A DNA stretch of 64,000 bases from Smittia aterrima (GCA_033063855.1 CP093829.1:16771537-16835536), one strand, 5' to 3'. Shown: positions 12,688-24,313, numbered from the stretch's first letter. Made by a program: numbers and translations. Notes: generated from the letters alone by a model not told the origin.

Positions 12688-13783
12688 TCAATACTGCCTT
12701 GAAGAAAAAATATTTCCGTCGCCTACTTTGCAATGAACCTTTAAAGGATTTCAAAAGGTTCGTAAGTTCTTGGAAGGAGTTTAAAGACTTTTTGATGTCG
12801 ATTATTATGGTGAAAATATTTCCATGTAACTTCGTCCTAAAATTCTAGAAAAGTTAATCATGAGAAAAGTTTATGAACTGAGAGAGCATGAGTTCCATCA
12901 TGAACTTTCTGAAAATATGTGAGCTTTTGAAAGCTTCTCCAAAGCTTATTTCCGGGTTTGTCAACAACTATCATGAAACTGTCAAGAAATCCATCCGCTC
13001 GTTCATATTAAAACAACATCAAGATAATTTCAACACATTTAATCACAGACATATTTACAAAATTTTTGTTGTTTCCATCAACAACACAAAGGAAATCTTC
13101 TTTTCCGCGAATTCTTTACATAATTTCGTCGTTTCTTTCTTCTCATCAAAAAGGAATAAAAAACACAGTAAATTCAGTTGCAAAGTTGTAGTAAAGATCT
13201 CTCGCTCGACGAAAAGTGTTTCCTTAAAAATATTTTCCTTTCTTTTAAGTTTAAAAAGTTTGTCCATAGAAAATTCTCGTTTAAAAAATCAAGGAGCTTC
13301 TGTGTGACACATCAACGTACAAAAAATCAGAGAACAACATGAGAAAATTGTTTCCAATCCTTACAGAGAGCTTAAAAAGTTTATGAATCAACTTTGAACT
13401 ACGTTTTTTTTTGAAAATGTCTCGAGAGAAAAGTTCTACTTGCTTAGCCTTAGGAGTTAATTTTAAAAAGTTTCGCTTTGAAAATATATTTTTGAAATCT
13501 TTAAATGTTTGTGAGTGTAAGAGAAATCTATTAAGTTCTTAACTTATGGGCATTGTCAGTGACTTGCTGACACAGGAAAATATTTCTTTTGAAGTTTTCA
13601 AAACTTCGGCCTTCAATCTCTCATTCTTCTTTTTTTAATTTTTTTGATTCTTAAAGTCACTGACTTTCGTTAAAAGTTCGAATAAAAATGTTAAGTTGAC
13701 GGTCGCTTAGATAACCGTGGGAAAAGGAATTTCATGAAAGTTTAGGACTTTTATCTGTTCTGAGCTCACAACCGTCGACCTGT
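12688..13783. other. Intergenic stretch between convergent genes
   Basis: This separates the 3' end of the GST gene from the 3' end of the minus-strand zinc-finger gene. A 139-codon ORF (12888-13307, plus) looks like chance: it is rich in Ser, Lys and Phe, has no domain features and sits in A+T-rich DNA without splice context. Confidence 0.5.
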
Positions 13784-15934
13784 TTAATCCACGCTATCAC
13801 TGTCCTGATTCTCGTTCATAGACATCAGATTGTGGCAAGAGCGCATGTGACGTAGAAGGTTTGACTTCACATTGAAGCCTTTGTTGCAATTGGACTGAGA
13901 GCACACAAACTGCTTCTCAGCTAGAATAAAAGAAAGAAAAATGTTGAATAGAAGCTTTGACCTCGTCATGAGATTGATTTGCATACCGATGTGTGTTCGT
14001 TTATGGATGAGCATGCTCGCGTACGATGGAAATGTTTTCTTACAGATACTGCACGCTTTCTCACTAGGACTTTCCTTTGGCTGCTTTACAGTTGCTCTAA
14101 AGTTTCAAAGGGTTGGTTAGACGACGAGAGTTTTCAAAATGAAATTTATTTAATTTTACTTTTTCATGAGAATGCTGTTGTTGCTCATTGCCAACTCTGT
14201 CTCCGTATGAGTATTTTGAACGTGACGGACCCAATCAGCAACTGTTGCAAAATGAATATTCTCACAGAGGTCACACGATAAGACATTGATGTTCTCAGAA
14301 TTTTCTTCCTGCTGCGAAGACACAACGACATTAGAATCTCCTACGGAGACGCTTTCTCAGTCAATCAAGCTCACCTCATCCGCTCGTCTTCGTTTTTTTG
14401 GAATATTTTGATGTGCTGAGTTCAACTCGGAATGACTCTCGATGTGTCTTACCCACGCCGCTGGAACTTGAAACTTTAAATTGCAAACTTCGCATGTCAA
14501 TGGAGAATAAGTCTTGTCAACAATTTCTGAACCCAAAGAGTTCTCAATGTTGTCGAGTGTCTCCGGTTTGACTGTGATGATTTCTGTTCTGTTATCAGCG
14601 ACTTGTGCATTTGCCTCTACTTCTGTCCATTCCAACGGTTCTTCCTTGATCGTTAAAAAGCTTAACGCTTCGGGAAACTGTGGATGCTTTTCCCGCTCAT
14701 TCGTGTGGTGAACCGAAGCTGTGAATTGTTGGCCATTCTCTGAGTGCATGTACCTGTTGCTTTTTGAGCTTTCGCGAATTCCGGCAGACGATGAAGGTTT
14801 CTGATTCTCCAACATTCTTTTCTTCTTTTCCGTATAGCGAAGGATATCTTCTTGTAGCTGCTGTTGTAATGGCTCATTGACCGTTGTGTATACTTTGAAT
14901 GCTGGCGAAAGTGCTTCGTACCTCAAAGCTTCATCGATTGGATAGAAATCTCTTTGATGATCTGACGATGATGGACCGGAAGAAATGCTCGAAGACTTTT
15001 TCATTGATGTGATGCATTGCTGTTGAGCTTTCTTTACTGCTGCAGCAATCTTAAGCGATATCAAACCGTAATGCTCGACTGGAATGTTGTTGTCACCAGG
15101 ATCAATTGCCATATCTTTCTTCACGATGATCGTTGTCGATTGCTGATTGTTGTTAGTCATTGATTGCTGTTGTGCATAATTCTGAGGTTGATTCGATTGC
15201 GAGTTCATCAAAACGACAGGAGATTCTTGTTGCGTCAGACCGTGATGGGAAATGGTTGAAGAGCTTCGCGTGTCGGAATGAATCGATGAAGACTTTTTAT
15301 CGATTGAATTGCGAGGCGATGATTTATTGCTCTTTAATGGCGACGTTGTTGCTGAAACTCCGTTGAATGACTGGTAGGTCGGAATGACTGGCGGATCGAT
15401 GAGTTGCTTTGCATTGAATGCTTCGTTGCTCCCTGTGTTCTGTACTTTGCACAATCCTCGAATCTTGAGAACCTCGCCACCTTTCAGAACTTCATTTAAA
15501 ATGTCATTCGCAACGGTAGCTTCGCCAGTGTACATGTATTGAATAAGCGTAGCGACTGCCCGTCGGCCAAGTTCTGGCGGTAAAACAATGTAGAGCATTC
15601 CTCCGTTGATTGGCATTGGATTGTTATCGAAAATGGACGAAAAATACTAAAGGGCCAAATCGAGTTAGAAGATGCAGCAAACTTCAATTAATTAACTTAC
15701 GTGGCTGCATGTTCCTAGAATGAGCTTGTGTGCGGGAATTCCACAATATCCTTCATCGGAATTGCACGTCAACAACATAACGTCGGCGTACTTGTCGTTT
15801 TTGAAGAGACTGGAAATACTCGAATTGAGGTTCGTCACATGCGAATTCCACTTGAGCTGGTAGTTTTCGGCGGCCGACATCGGAACGCTGGAGTTGTTGT
15901 TACTGGATGGAGATAATAATCCCGTTTGAGACAT
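13784..15934 (-). CDS. BTB/POZ domain C2H2 zinc-finger transcription factor
   Basis: Exons are 15934-15701, 15646-14375, 14311-14160, 14096-13987 and 13920-13784, giving 634 residues. Residues about 20-125 form a BTB/POZ domain of the insect tramtrack type: it opens with NYQLKWNSHVTNLNSSISSL, has the IPAHKLILGTCSHYFSSIF core, and ends near QYMYTGEATV. This fold mediates dimerisation and corepressor binding. A Ser/Gln-rich linker follows, then four C2H2 fingers at about residues 463-483, 515-537, 568-588 and 596-619. The last has C-x4-C spacing and the tail is acidic. A basic stretch (KKRRR) after finger 1 could be a nuclear localisation signal. It is probably a sequence-specific nuclear regulator. 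I could not assign a named orthologue. The three introns between 14374 and 13921 are 61-66 nt and each keeps frame. Confidence 0.87.
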
Positions 15935-15953
15935 GGCGCGCTAAGGTAATGTT

Positions 15954-15962
15954 CTGAAAAAT
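15954..15962 (-). promoter_or_regulatory. 5'UTR splice acceptor of the BTB zinc-finger gene
   Basis: On the minus strand a pyrimidine tract ending in TTTTCAG lies 19 nt upstream of the start codon. This suggests the ATG sits near the 5' end of its exon and that an untranslated first exon lies further upstream, between 16 and 17.9 kb. Confidence 0.45.
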
Positions 15963-17924
15963 GTAATAAAGACAGTAATCAATTTCTCAGAGTCAATGTC
16001 AATGTCCTAGTGCGATCATCTCAACCCGAGAGAGACCCGACTGAGAGTTCGTAGATATTCTCTTTCTTCATTTACATTTTCCGAGGAAAAAGCTCCGCTA
16101 ACCAAAACAAAAGTCAGAATGTGCTTTTTCTAAATTTAGACGCTCACTCGTTTGCTCTTCTCTGAAGGAGATTTACGCATAGACGACATAACTAAAAGCT
16201 CGTTTATGTTTTAAGGCGACCATGACGTCGAAGGAATGAACTCTTGGGTTCTGGTTATCGATTTTCTTTCTTTTATATTTTCCTTTTTGAGGCGCTGTTG
16301 CTATGAATAGATTATGTGAAGGGGGATTGTTCAGACTAATCGATAAAGAAGTTAGGTTTGGAATTCAATCAATGGAAAAGTTTGTCGCTGTGCTTGTGCT
16401 TCTGTTCATCAACACTCAATGCGCGACCGACTCACTTCTTGTTCTTCTTCGGTGAACTTTCCTTTTCGTTTTCCTTTCGGAAGAATTTCCCGCGCGCCTT
16501 TTTCTACCGACAGACCGAAGCGAGGACGAGAGGATAGGAAAGTAAAATAAAATTGCAAACAGTTTTCTTTCTTTCTTGTCGTCGATGATTTGTGCGAATG
16601 AATATTTCTTCGTCGAGTGGAAGAGAAAGGAGAAAATGAGATTCCGCTTTCCCCAAAAACCCTCCGCTTCAATTTATTGATTTTTGACTGCGATTGTGTA
16701 TTTATGGTTTTTCGTTCTCCCAAATATCGTCGAATGAATTAATGATTGCGCTAGACAAGCGAACTCGCCCCCTTTTATCTCCGTCGCTCTCCAACCACCC
16801 GCCGCCGCCAAACTCTTCTTCAATTATACGCAACGCTCTCGAGAAAGGGTTCGACGGAAGATGAGTTGCCTCAATTAATTTCCTAAGGCTAGAAGAGCTT
16901 CTCAGACAAATCTTAGTTCACACCATCGACAAAGCATGCAACAGATTGAAATGATTGCATTCATTTTTGAAATGATAACATGCCCGAAACTTGCTGAGAA
17001 GTCAGAGAAAAATTGTCCCACCTTAACAAAGAGGAATTTCAAACACCATAACGAGCGAAATAAACAAACACACTCGCTGAGCGTCTGCACAGAAGAAGAA
17101 AATCAATAACGGAAAAACGGAAATTATTGATTTTTATTTTTCTCCCGTAGGTTGAATTATTTTCCATCTCCCGCCTAATTTTCCACTAACGCGAAATTGA
17201 TTCACTTACACGACAAATGGGTTGATGCGAAAACTATTTTTTTACGTCTTTCTTCAAAATGTTATCATCCTTGGTTTTGTTGATGCTGTGTCTGAAGTTA
17301 TTCACTAACTTCTATTTCCTTCTTACGACTTTCCTTGTTATCAAAAGCTTCCACTACACTGCGCGTCTCGACTGTGAATGAAAATGAAAATCCGATGAAA
17401 ATCGAAGAAGGAAAATTCCTCTTCGAGAGAGCTGAGAGCAGAGAAAAGAATTTTCAGAGAGCGACTTTTCTTTTGATAAAGCATGCTTCATGTGATGGCA
17501 GTTAATATTGATTCCGCATTGCTCGAAGAGCGCAAAGATTTGAGTTTATTTGAAAATGGTGAAAGTACAAATTTTAGAATCGTTCAAATATTTTTTGAGG
17601 AATTTGCATACAAATATTTTTTTATTAAAAGTTGTTTCAAAGAGGGAGGAAAAGTGATTTCCAATATTTTGATGAACGAATTGATATTTCAGATACAGCA
17701 TACAGCATCGTGATCAAAAGTGCTCATTCCCAAAAAACTTGTTCAATTATGCATAGAATTTTACTTTCAAGGGGTTAATCAATAGGCCGAGCAAGATTTA
17801 TTTGCATAGAATTTTACTTTCAATAAAAAAGTTTGTTGACATCGAGCACGCTAGAAACAAATCTGAATTATTAATTGAAAAACAAAAGTAAAACTTAACA
17901 TAGTTAAGAAATAGCTTGACAGCC
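15963..17924. other. Divergent intergenic region between the BTB gene and PUS7
   Basis: About 2 kb that should hold the promoters of both divergent genes and the untranslated first exon of the BTB gene. No supported coding sequence was seen. A 20-nt direct repeat lies at its right end (17751-17770 and 17804-17823). Confidence 0.5.
17751..17823 (+). repeat. Short direct repeat, two 20-nt copies
   Basis: GCATAGAATTTTACTTTCAA occurs at 17751-17770 and again at 17804-17823, identical and 53 nt apart. It lies about 100-175 nt upstream of the PUS7 start codon, so it may be in the promoter or 5'UTR. Confidence 0.7.
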
Positions 17925-20024
17925 ATGGGTGGAAATTACGGAAATAGAAATCAACGCGGAAGAGGACAAAATCGTCAGAACTTTCGTGGAAAGCGAAATT
18001 TTCATCATTCCGGTGGAAAAGGAAGAAATGATGATAGCAACAACAGGTGGCAGAGTAATGATCGATTGTCAGAGCCAGAAGCTGGAATTACTCAATTCAT
18101 TTCGGACGCAAAAGGCTTCCATGCAATCATCAAATCAAGGTGAGTCACAAATATTTCTGTCGATGCGGCTCAATCACAATCAAAATATATTTTAGATATT
18201 CCGATTTCCACGTAAATGAAGTCGATTTGGAAGGAAACGAAGCTGTGCTAAGTAATTTTGCTTTACCAGAGGAACCAGAAGTGTTGGTTGAAAATGGTGA
18301 TGAGCTATTGAAAAGTTTCATTTCGGAGGAGCAACTGAAAAGCATTGAAGACTTAGTAGGAGAAAATCCTAACAAACTTGAGTTTGTGTCAATTGATGTC
18401 ACTGACTACGACAAGGACAAACGTGCTCAACTCCACAGTGCCTTGAAAAGTGTCTTTAAGAAAAAGATTTTCAACATGACTGTGACTGAAGAAGAAAAGA
18501 AGTTCATTCAAGTTAAGAAAGCGAATAAGAGCGATCAACAACGATCACAAGGCTGGCGATGGCCTCATGAGTACACTTATTTTATCATGCACAAGTTTAA
18601 CATCGACACTCTACAAGCAATTTCTTCTCTGGCCCAGGAACTTAGAATGAAACCTTCAAATTTCACTTATGCAGGAACAAAAGACAAACGTGCCAAGACA
18701 AGTCAGTGGATTAGTGTCAAGAAGATCGAGCCGCTGAAGATTTGCCAAACTGCAAAACGCTGTAAAGGTGTTCGTGTTGGAGACTTCAAGTTCGTGCAAG
18801 AACCTCTACGCCTTGGAGACTTATCAGGCAACCGATTCAGAATCGCTTTACGTTCTGTCAAAGGTGATACAGAAGAAATCGAAAAGTCGTTGTCAAGTCT
18901 TCGAGACTTTGGTTTCATTAACTACTATGGACTTCAGCGTTTTGGTAACTGCCAGAAAATTCCGACATACATGATTGGAAAAGCTCTTCTCGCTGCTGAT
19001 TTCAAGCAAGCTTGTGCATTGATACTTGAAGAACGTAATGGTGAGCCGCCTTTCATGTCAACGATGAGAAAGTGCTATAAGGAGACAAATGATCCAGATC
19101 AAGCTCTTTCATGTATTCACTCGAAAAACACTTGCATTGAAGCGAGACTTCTTCGAGGATTAGTCAAACACGGTGCTGATAACTACCTCAATGCTCTTCT
19201 TACTTTACCACGCAACATGCTCCTGCTTTACACGCATGCCTACCAGAGCTTTATCTTCAATCAAATTGTCAGCAAACGTCGTGAGTTAGGACTGGATGTT
19301 ATTGAAGGTGATCTAGTTTATACCGAGCCATGTACTCAAGTTGAGGCTTTGATTGACGAAGCAATGGATGATGAGGAAAATGACGAACAAGAAATCAAGG
19401 AAGTCGAGTCAGTTTTTATCCAAATGGTTCGTCCTCTTACAGCTGAGGATATCGAGAAAAAGGCTTTCACAATCTTCGACATCGTTCTGCCTCTCCCTGG
19501 TTTCGATATTAAATATCCGTCAAATGAAATTGGAGCCACATATCATGAATTGATGGAAAAAGACAATTTGTCATCTGAAAAACTCAACAGCAAACACAAG
19601 TAAGACTCGTTAATGCCAATGATTTCTCATTTAATAATAATTTACTCATTTTAGAATGTTTTCATTAACTGGAGCATATCGACGACCATTCATCAAGCCA
19701 AGTAACTTTTCCTGGAAATTCATGAAATATGAAGAACACACAGACGATCTGATTTTATCTGATTTATCAAAGCTCTTCAAGGATCCCGAACCAGAAGACA
19801 AACCATCAGCTGCCAACACTGCTTTGATCTTGGACTTCGTTCTACCTCCGTCAGCTTACGCGACCATGGCTCTTCGTGAAATATTAAAAAGCGATACAAG
19901 CGTTGCTAATCAAATGAATCTAGAAGACGAGGTTAAAAAGGAAGCCGAGGCAGCAGTTGCTGAGAAGAGATCTATCGAAAATGACAATGATGATGTTGAA
20001 GCCAAGAAAATCAAAATTGAATAA
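17925..20024 (+). CDS. Pus7: tRNA/mRNA pseudouridine synthase 7 (TruD family)
   Basis: PUS7 converts uridine to pseudouridine in tRNA, snRNA and mRNA. Exons are 17925-18139, 18196-19599 and 19655-20024, giving 662 residues, almost the length of human PUS7. The N-terminus is Gly/Arg/Asn-rich (RGRGQNRQNFRGKR), suggesting RNA binding. The TruD signature is clear: YAGTKDKRAKTSQ with the expected catalytic Asp near residue 235, INYYGLQRFG near 311-320, and LLLYTHAYQSFIFNQ further on. The last exon begins MFSLTGAYRRPFIKP, a conserved C-terminal block, and ends in an acidic/basic tail with a KKIKIE terminus that may be a nuclear signal. I chose the ATG at 17925 because it is the first in frame. Both introns are short (54-56 nt) and in phase 2. 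Confidence 0.95.
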
Positions 20025-20116
20025 AAGTTCTAACGTCTAAGAATATTTTGAAATCAAAGTAGACCGATTTCTTGTTTGTTTATCAACGTCAAGTTTAAAG
20101 TGCAACAAGTTAATCA

Positions 20117-20122
20117 AATAAA
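20117..20122 (+). terminator. Poly(A) signal of PUS7
   Basis: AATAAA lies 93 nt after the PUS7 stop codon. Confidence 0.55.
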
Positions 20123-20550
20123 TAGATGATTCGAAGTTATAACATGTATTCGCATGAATTAATTTGTTAAGTTCTCTTCAGCAGGTTACCAAATTCTGTA
20201 AGTTCATTAAAGAAAGATTCAAAACGCTGTTGCTATGGAGAAAACAAAATTCTTCATTTTTCGTTTTAAATTTGAGAAGTATTTTTCTGTCTGTTCTTCA
20301 TTTTTTTTAATGTAAACAATCTAAGAATTTTGCTGTCGATGGTAGTTACACGACGAAGGCAATGACTCAGTGAGTGGGTGGTGTCATTTAAAGAAAGAAA
20401 GAAGATAATCATCAATACAAATCGACAATTCACAAATAAAAAAAAAACATTTTCAAAATTCTCGCGAGTTTGTCGGCTTTGAGAAAGCTTTGAAAAGAAA
20501 TTCTTACGAATTCAATGATATTTCGCATTGATTCGTTTGCTTTGTAACGG
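20123..20550. other. Intergenic spacer
   Basis: No ORF or RNA gene was seen between the PUS7 poly(A) signal and the TATA box at 20551. Confidence 0.5.
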
Positions 20551-20557
20551 TATAAAA
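20551..20557 (+). promoter_or_regulatory. TATA box
   Basis: TATAAAA in a mixed-sequence context, 138 nt upstream of the ATG at 20689. A start site about 30 nt downstream would leave a 5' leader of roughly 105 nt. Confidence 0.45.
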
Positions 20558-20688
20558 AACAGGTCAAGGTAAATTCGCGGATGGTGAAATGTTTGTGACA
20601 AAGACTTCAGGTGTCTCGACTTCAGTTTCATTTGAAAAGTCGAAGACGAAACATCTTCTTACAATTAGTTTAATAGAATTCAATTTAA

Positions 20689-20883
20689 ATGGCTAAAAGA
20701 TTTAATAATCCTCTTCGACCAAGAGCGCGCTGTGTCGTGTGTGGGTCAGTGTTTGTGATGATCAAAGTTCAACCGCGAGCTAACATAAAAATGAAAGATT
20801 TCCACTTGTGTCAATCCTGTGTTTTAAAAATACAAAATCTTTGTATGAGAACCACGAAGAATAATTGCAGAGAATTAGAATGA
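20689..20883 (+). CDS. Small Cys-rich protein, 64 residues (hypothetical)
   Basis: I do not recognise this ORF. It encodes a basic 64-residue protein with two paired-Cys motifs, CVVC at residues 15-18 and CQSC at 42-45, a spacing that could chelate one zinc ion. A TATA box lies upstream. Downstream of its stop is a possible donor (GTAAAT near 20894), and an acceptor at 21000 precedes the next ORF by 7 nt. It could be an independent small gene, or the upstream cistron or alternative first exon of the gene starting at 21008. The Cys pattern argues against pure chance, but the support is modest. Confidence 0.4.
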   Translation: MAKRFNNPLRPRARCVVCGSVFVMIKVQPRANIKMKDFHLCQSCVLKIQNLCMRTTKNNCRELE

Positions 20884-21007
20884 ATAAGACTTGTAAATAT
20901 CATATCATTTTAACAATAAGAAGTCCCGCAATTTGTCTTGATAAAAATAATTTCACAATATTTGTCAAAAATAGTCTTAAGCTCCTTTTCTTTCTTTTTA
21001 GTTCACA

Positions 21008-23063
21008 ATGTCGAGTTCTTCTGACGAGGAAGATTTTAATCGCATGAAGAATAGAAAAATTAAAGATCGATTGCTGGATCGCTATGGATATTTATTGCAG
21101 GATCCAAAACGAAAAGACTTTGCAGAAATCCTCAAATTCCTGGAATCTACTTTGTACGAGAAGGACTTCAAAGAAACATGTAGTAAAATTGAAGAGAAGT
21201 TACAGGACCTTGAAGCAAAAGAAAAAAGGGAAAAACAAGTTGGTCAGGTTATTGATTTTATTAATTTGTGTGACTCATCAGACGATGAACAATCCAATCA
21301 GATGAAAAAGGAGAGCGAAATTCCGAGAAGAAATTATACAAAGGTGAGAAAAACAGATGACGACGAAGTTAATTGGGATCCAATAAGAAATTGGCGAAAG
21401 CCGAGGACATGGCCGTTGCAAGAAAAGAAGTTCAAGGAACAAGAGAAGGTATTTCTAACGAAGCAACTTTGAATATGGTGTATTTGAGGATTCGATATAA
21501 AACTCTTTGTTTGTAGGATCGATTTTCCTAAAGACAAAATAGAGAAAATGTCTCCTTAATTTTTGAACCAAATTTAAAACTTTTCATCGTGCAATCGGAT
21601 AGATTTATAAATGTCTGTTCTTAATGTCTTTTTTTTAGAAGGAAACAAAACATGTGCTAAACGGCTTTAATCCAACACTTCCTCCGCCACAGCCTTACTG
21701 TCAAGCTCAGCCATCACAAGCATATTGTATTGTCCCGTATCCTTCGCCTTATCAAGTGATATTTCAGCCGCCGATCCTACCACAACATTATGTTCCACCA
21801 AATATGTTTCAACAAAATATTTTCCCAACTGTCGCGGCTGCGCCACCAACATATCCTCAACAAACAGAGCCACAACCATCTACATCAGGATATAACCATC
21901 GAGAACAGGAATCTTATCGAAACTCAGATAATTCGAGTCGCAACAACAGATCTCAGAGCCATATTGAAGACCCGATAAAACAAAAATATGCAGAACACAC
22001 AGCACCAAGTTATGCAGAACATAGAAAGCGAAAAGCCCAAGAAGCTGCGTTAAGAGATCCTCGAAAGAACAGCTATTCTTCAAATTATCGCGATAGACCA
22101 AATGAAAGTCGAATGCAACCATCAAACTCGACTCATAAATCTCCAAATGATTCTACAAAACGTAATCATTCATTCGAGACATCGACACAAATGTCAAAGA
22201 AAACAAGAGACGATCAGCACAAAACAAGATGGAGCGAAGCTGCTCCTAAAAAAAAAGGTGACTTACAAGCATCGCCAAACAAAACTTGCAATAGTTATCC
22301 TCGAAATCGTATCAATCCGCCAGCTTCAACTCCTCAAAATCATATTGTTTCACCTTCGGTGCCAGCTTCTCCTCGAAATCATATCACTCCTATGATTGAA
22401 TCAAATGTTGCAGGAACTGGAAATAACTTACCTCAAACATTAACTGACAATCGCCCATGGAAGAGACCGCTCGTTGCAAGCTCATCAAAAGTTACAACTT
22501 CTATTTCGCCACGTGCTCTAAATGCCATAAATGGAAATGACAAGACTATTCCTGAAATAATTGTGCCACTAAAAATGCCAATTCCTTCTACATCAACGAC
22601 TGAGTTACCAGCAACATTAGTGCAATCAGAATCTTTAGATTTGATGCCATTTAACCAAATAAAACAAGAAACGTTCACGGAGGAAGATAAACGAATCTTG
22701 AGACACAGCATCGAGTGTAAAATTGAATGCGAAACTGACTCGAATCATGATACTGATGTCGATTCAAATGCCGACACAGATGTCGAAGATGATCCAAATC
22801 CACTGCCAACTAGTCCATCTGTGATTAAAGCTGAAGTTAACAGAGAGGATGAATTAGAAGAAGACCTTGTTATGCTACAAAATTATGATGTTCGAGTGCG
22901 TAACATTCAAGAATTGTTGGGAGACCATTATCCAGCTCAGCTACCACAACCAATGGCAATCAAGGTCGAAGTTAACGTGTCCAGCAACTCATTCGACAAC
23001 GATGAAGAAGAAATCATTCCCTACTTGCCTCCAGAAGATGTTGAGTTACTGCCTCATGATTGA
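21008..23063 (+). CDS. Unfamiliar low-complexity protein with SUMO-type motifs (copy A)
   Basis: Exons are 21008-21448 and 21639-23063 (phase 0), giving 621 residues. A pyrimidine-rich acceptor ends at 21000, seven bases before the ATG. The N-terminus is acidic (MSSSSDEEDF), followed by a charged, probably helical segment and VIDFINLCDSSDDE at about 81-94. That last element resembles a SUMO-interacting motif: hydrophobic core, then acidic/serine tail. The centre is Pro/Gln/Ser/Asn-rich and looks disordered. Towards the C-terminus are three sites fitting the sumoylation consensus: IKQE (Lys 489), IKAE (Lys 544) and IKVE (Lys 589). A module DELEEDLVMLQN...IQELLGDH near 552-576 recurs in the next gene. 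I do not know the family; a nuclear scaffold is a guess. Confidence 0.75.
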
Positions 23064-23136
23064 TTGATGTGCCTTCTTTTCTTAGTAGCAATTAATGATT
23101 TTATAAGTGTCAAAAATATATTTACGGGGTAGATCA

Positions 23137-23142
23137 AATAAA
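23137..23142 (+). terminator. Poly(A) signal of copy A
   Basis: AATAAA, 74 nt after the stop at 23063. It lies in a 3' segment whose sequence recurs after copy B. Confidence 0.55.
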
Positions 23143-23486
23143 GATAATTTTATAACTCGAAGAAATAAGTTATTATGATGAAATCCGCAATTTACAGGTA
23201 AACAACCAAATATTTGTCATTGAAAGTTCAATAAACTTGATTTCATCAAGATGCTGGCCTTGAAGTATCAGTGACCCGATAAATTTTTTGTTTGAGTTTG
23301 GCTTTCATTCTTTGAAATATTTTTTCTTCATTAAACTTTTTTTTCTTGTTGCGCGTTATCAAAAGCTGGACTCACACTAATGAACTTGCTACGCAAAAAT
23401 AATAAACATTTTGGAATCAATACTAAGAGCGAGACTTCAGTTACAATATCAATTTCAGAGCAATAAGTCTAAGAAAAATCAAGTAA

Positions 23487-24242
23487 ATGCAAAATAAAAT
23501 ATATAATGTCTTTGAATTTCAATTCGATACAAAACTTCCACGAGACATATTTTGTCAAAAGTTTATTTTGAAGAAATATGAAAGAACTTTATTTAAAAAC
23601 TTCGAGTTAGCTAAGATCACAAATAAATGGAGAAGATTCAACAAGTTCGCATCAGGATTGGAATTTTCACCAAAGGTTAGCGAGAAATGTAGATTATACA
23701 AGGCTAACACAAGAAATGTGAGCAGCGTCTTCTCACTGTTTTTTAGTCATTCACCGATCACCACGAAAAGAACAGTCAACAAGAGAATTATGTCTAAGAG
23801 AAAAGTTTGTGTTAATTCTGTTGCATCTGCAAAGCGCGAGTTCAAGATTGTCATGAGAAGTTTCACTGACCATTTGATTCGAAAATTTGAGGAAGGAGAT
23901 GACCTATTGAACTTTCATTCTGTAAACAATAAATCGTCATCAGAAATTCCTGCTAAGTTTGATAAGAAAAAACTGAAACATGATGATGAACGAATCATTG
24001 AAATCGAAAGCGAATCAGAAAGTTTTACTGAAATAAGTTCTGGTGATGAAGCAGACAAGACTAACTCTCCAGTGATCATTTCTGATGATGAAACAGACGC
24101 GAATATCTTAATCGATCTAACATCCTTACCCAGTGGCAATCAAATTGAAGTCAATGCAGCGAAAGAACTTGAAGAAGATCATGAAATGAATCAGAACCAA
24201 GTGATCCGCCTTCGCAGAATTCACGAACTTTTGAACAAATAA
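23487..24242 (+). CDS. Unfamiliar protein, tandem relative of copy A (copy B)
   Basis: A single open frame of 251 residues. The first part (about 1-100) is basic and Phe/Lys-rich and may be untranslated; an alternative in-frame ATG is at 23790 (residue 102, MSKRKVCVNS). The second half is acidic: PVIISDDETD near 195-204 and NILIDLTSLP near 206-215 both resemble SUMO-interacting motifs. The last 26 residues (KELEEDHEMNQNQVIRLRRI and on) match the module of copy A in order and spacing. The 3' flank also matches the copy A 3' flank. It appears to be a diverged and shortened duplicate. Function unknown. Confidence 0.6.
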   Translation: MQNKIYNVFEFQFDTKLPRDIFCQKFILKKYERTLFKNFELAKITNKWRRFNKFASGLEFSPKVSEKCRLYKANTRNVSSVFSLFFSHSPITTKRTVNKRIMSKRKVCVNSVASAKREFKIVMRSFTDHLIRKFEEGDDLLNFHSVNNKSSSEIPAKFDKKKLKHDDERIIEIESESESFTEISSGDEADKTNSPVIISDDETDANILIDLTSLPSGNQIEVNAAKELEEDHEMNQNQVIRLRRIHELLNK

Positions 24243-24307
24243 CTTTAAAAGACGTAGAATTAAAAGAAGTTCGAAGTGTCAAAAATTTATTTATTCGAGT
24301 AAATCAA

Positions 24308-24313
24308 AATAAA
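24308..24313 (+). terminator. Poly(A) signal of copy B
   Basis: AATAAA, 66 nt after the stop at 24242, in the duplicated 3' flank at the position equivalent to the copy A signal. Confidence 0.5.

Noticed and set aside
12888..13307. 139-codon plus-strand ORF between the GST and BTB genes
   Set aside because: Composition is that of translated A+T-rich intergenic DNA. There is no domain, no splice context and no relation to neighbours, and it has a similar-sized antisense ORF.
14343..14374. Intron of the BTB gene ending at TAG 14344-14343
   Set aside because: It would be only about 32 nt and would shift the frame. The acceptor at 14313-14312 gives a 63-nt intron and keeps the zinc finger in frame.
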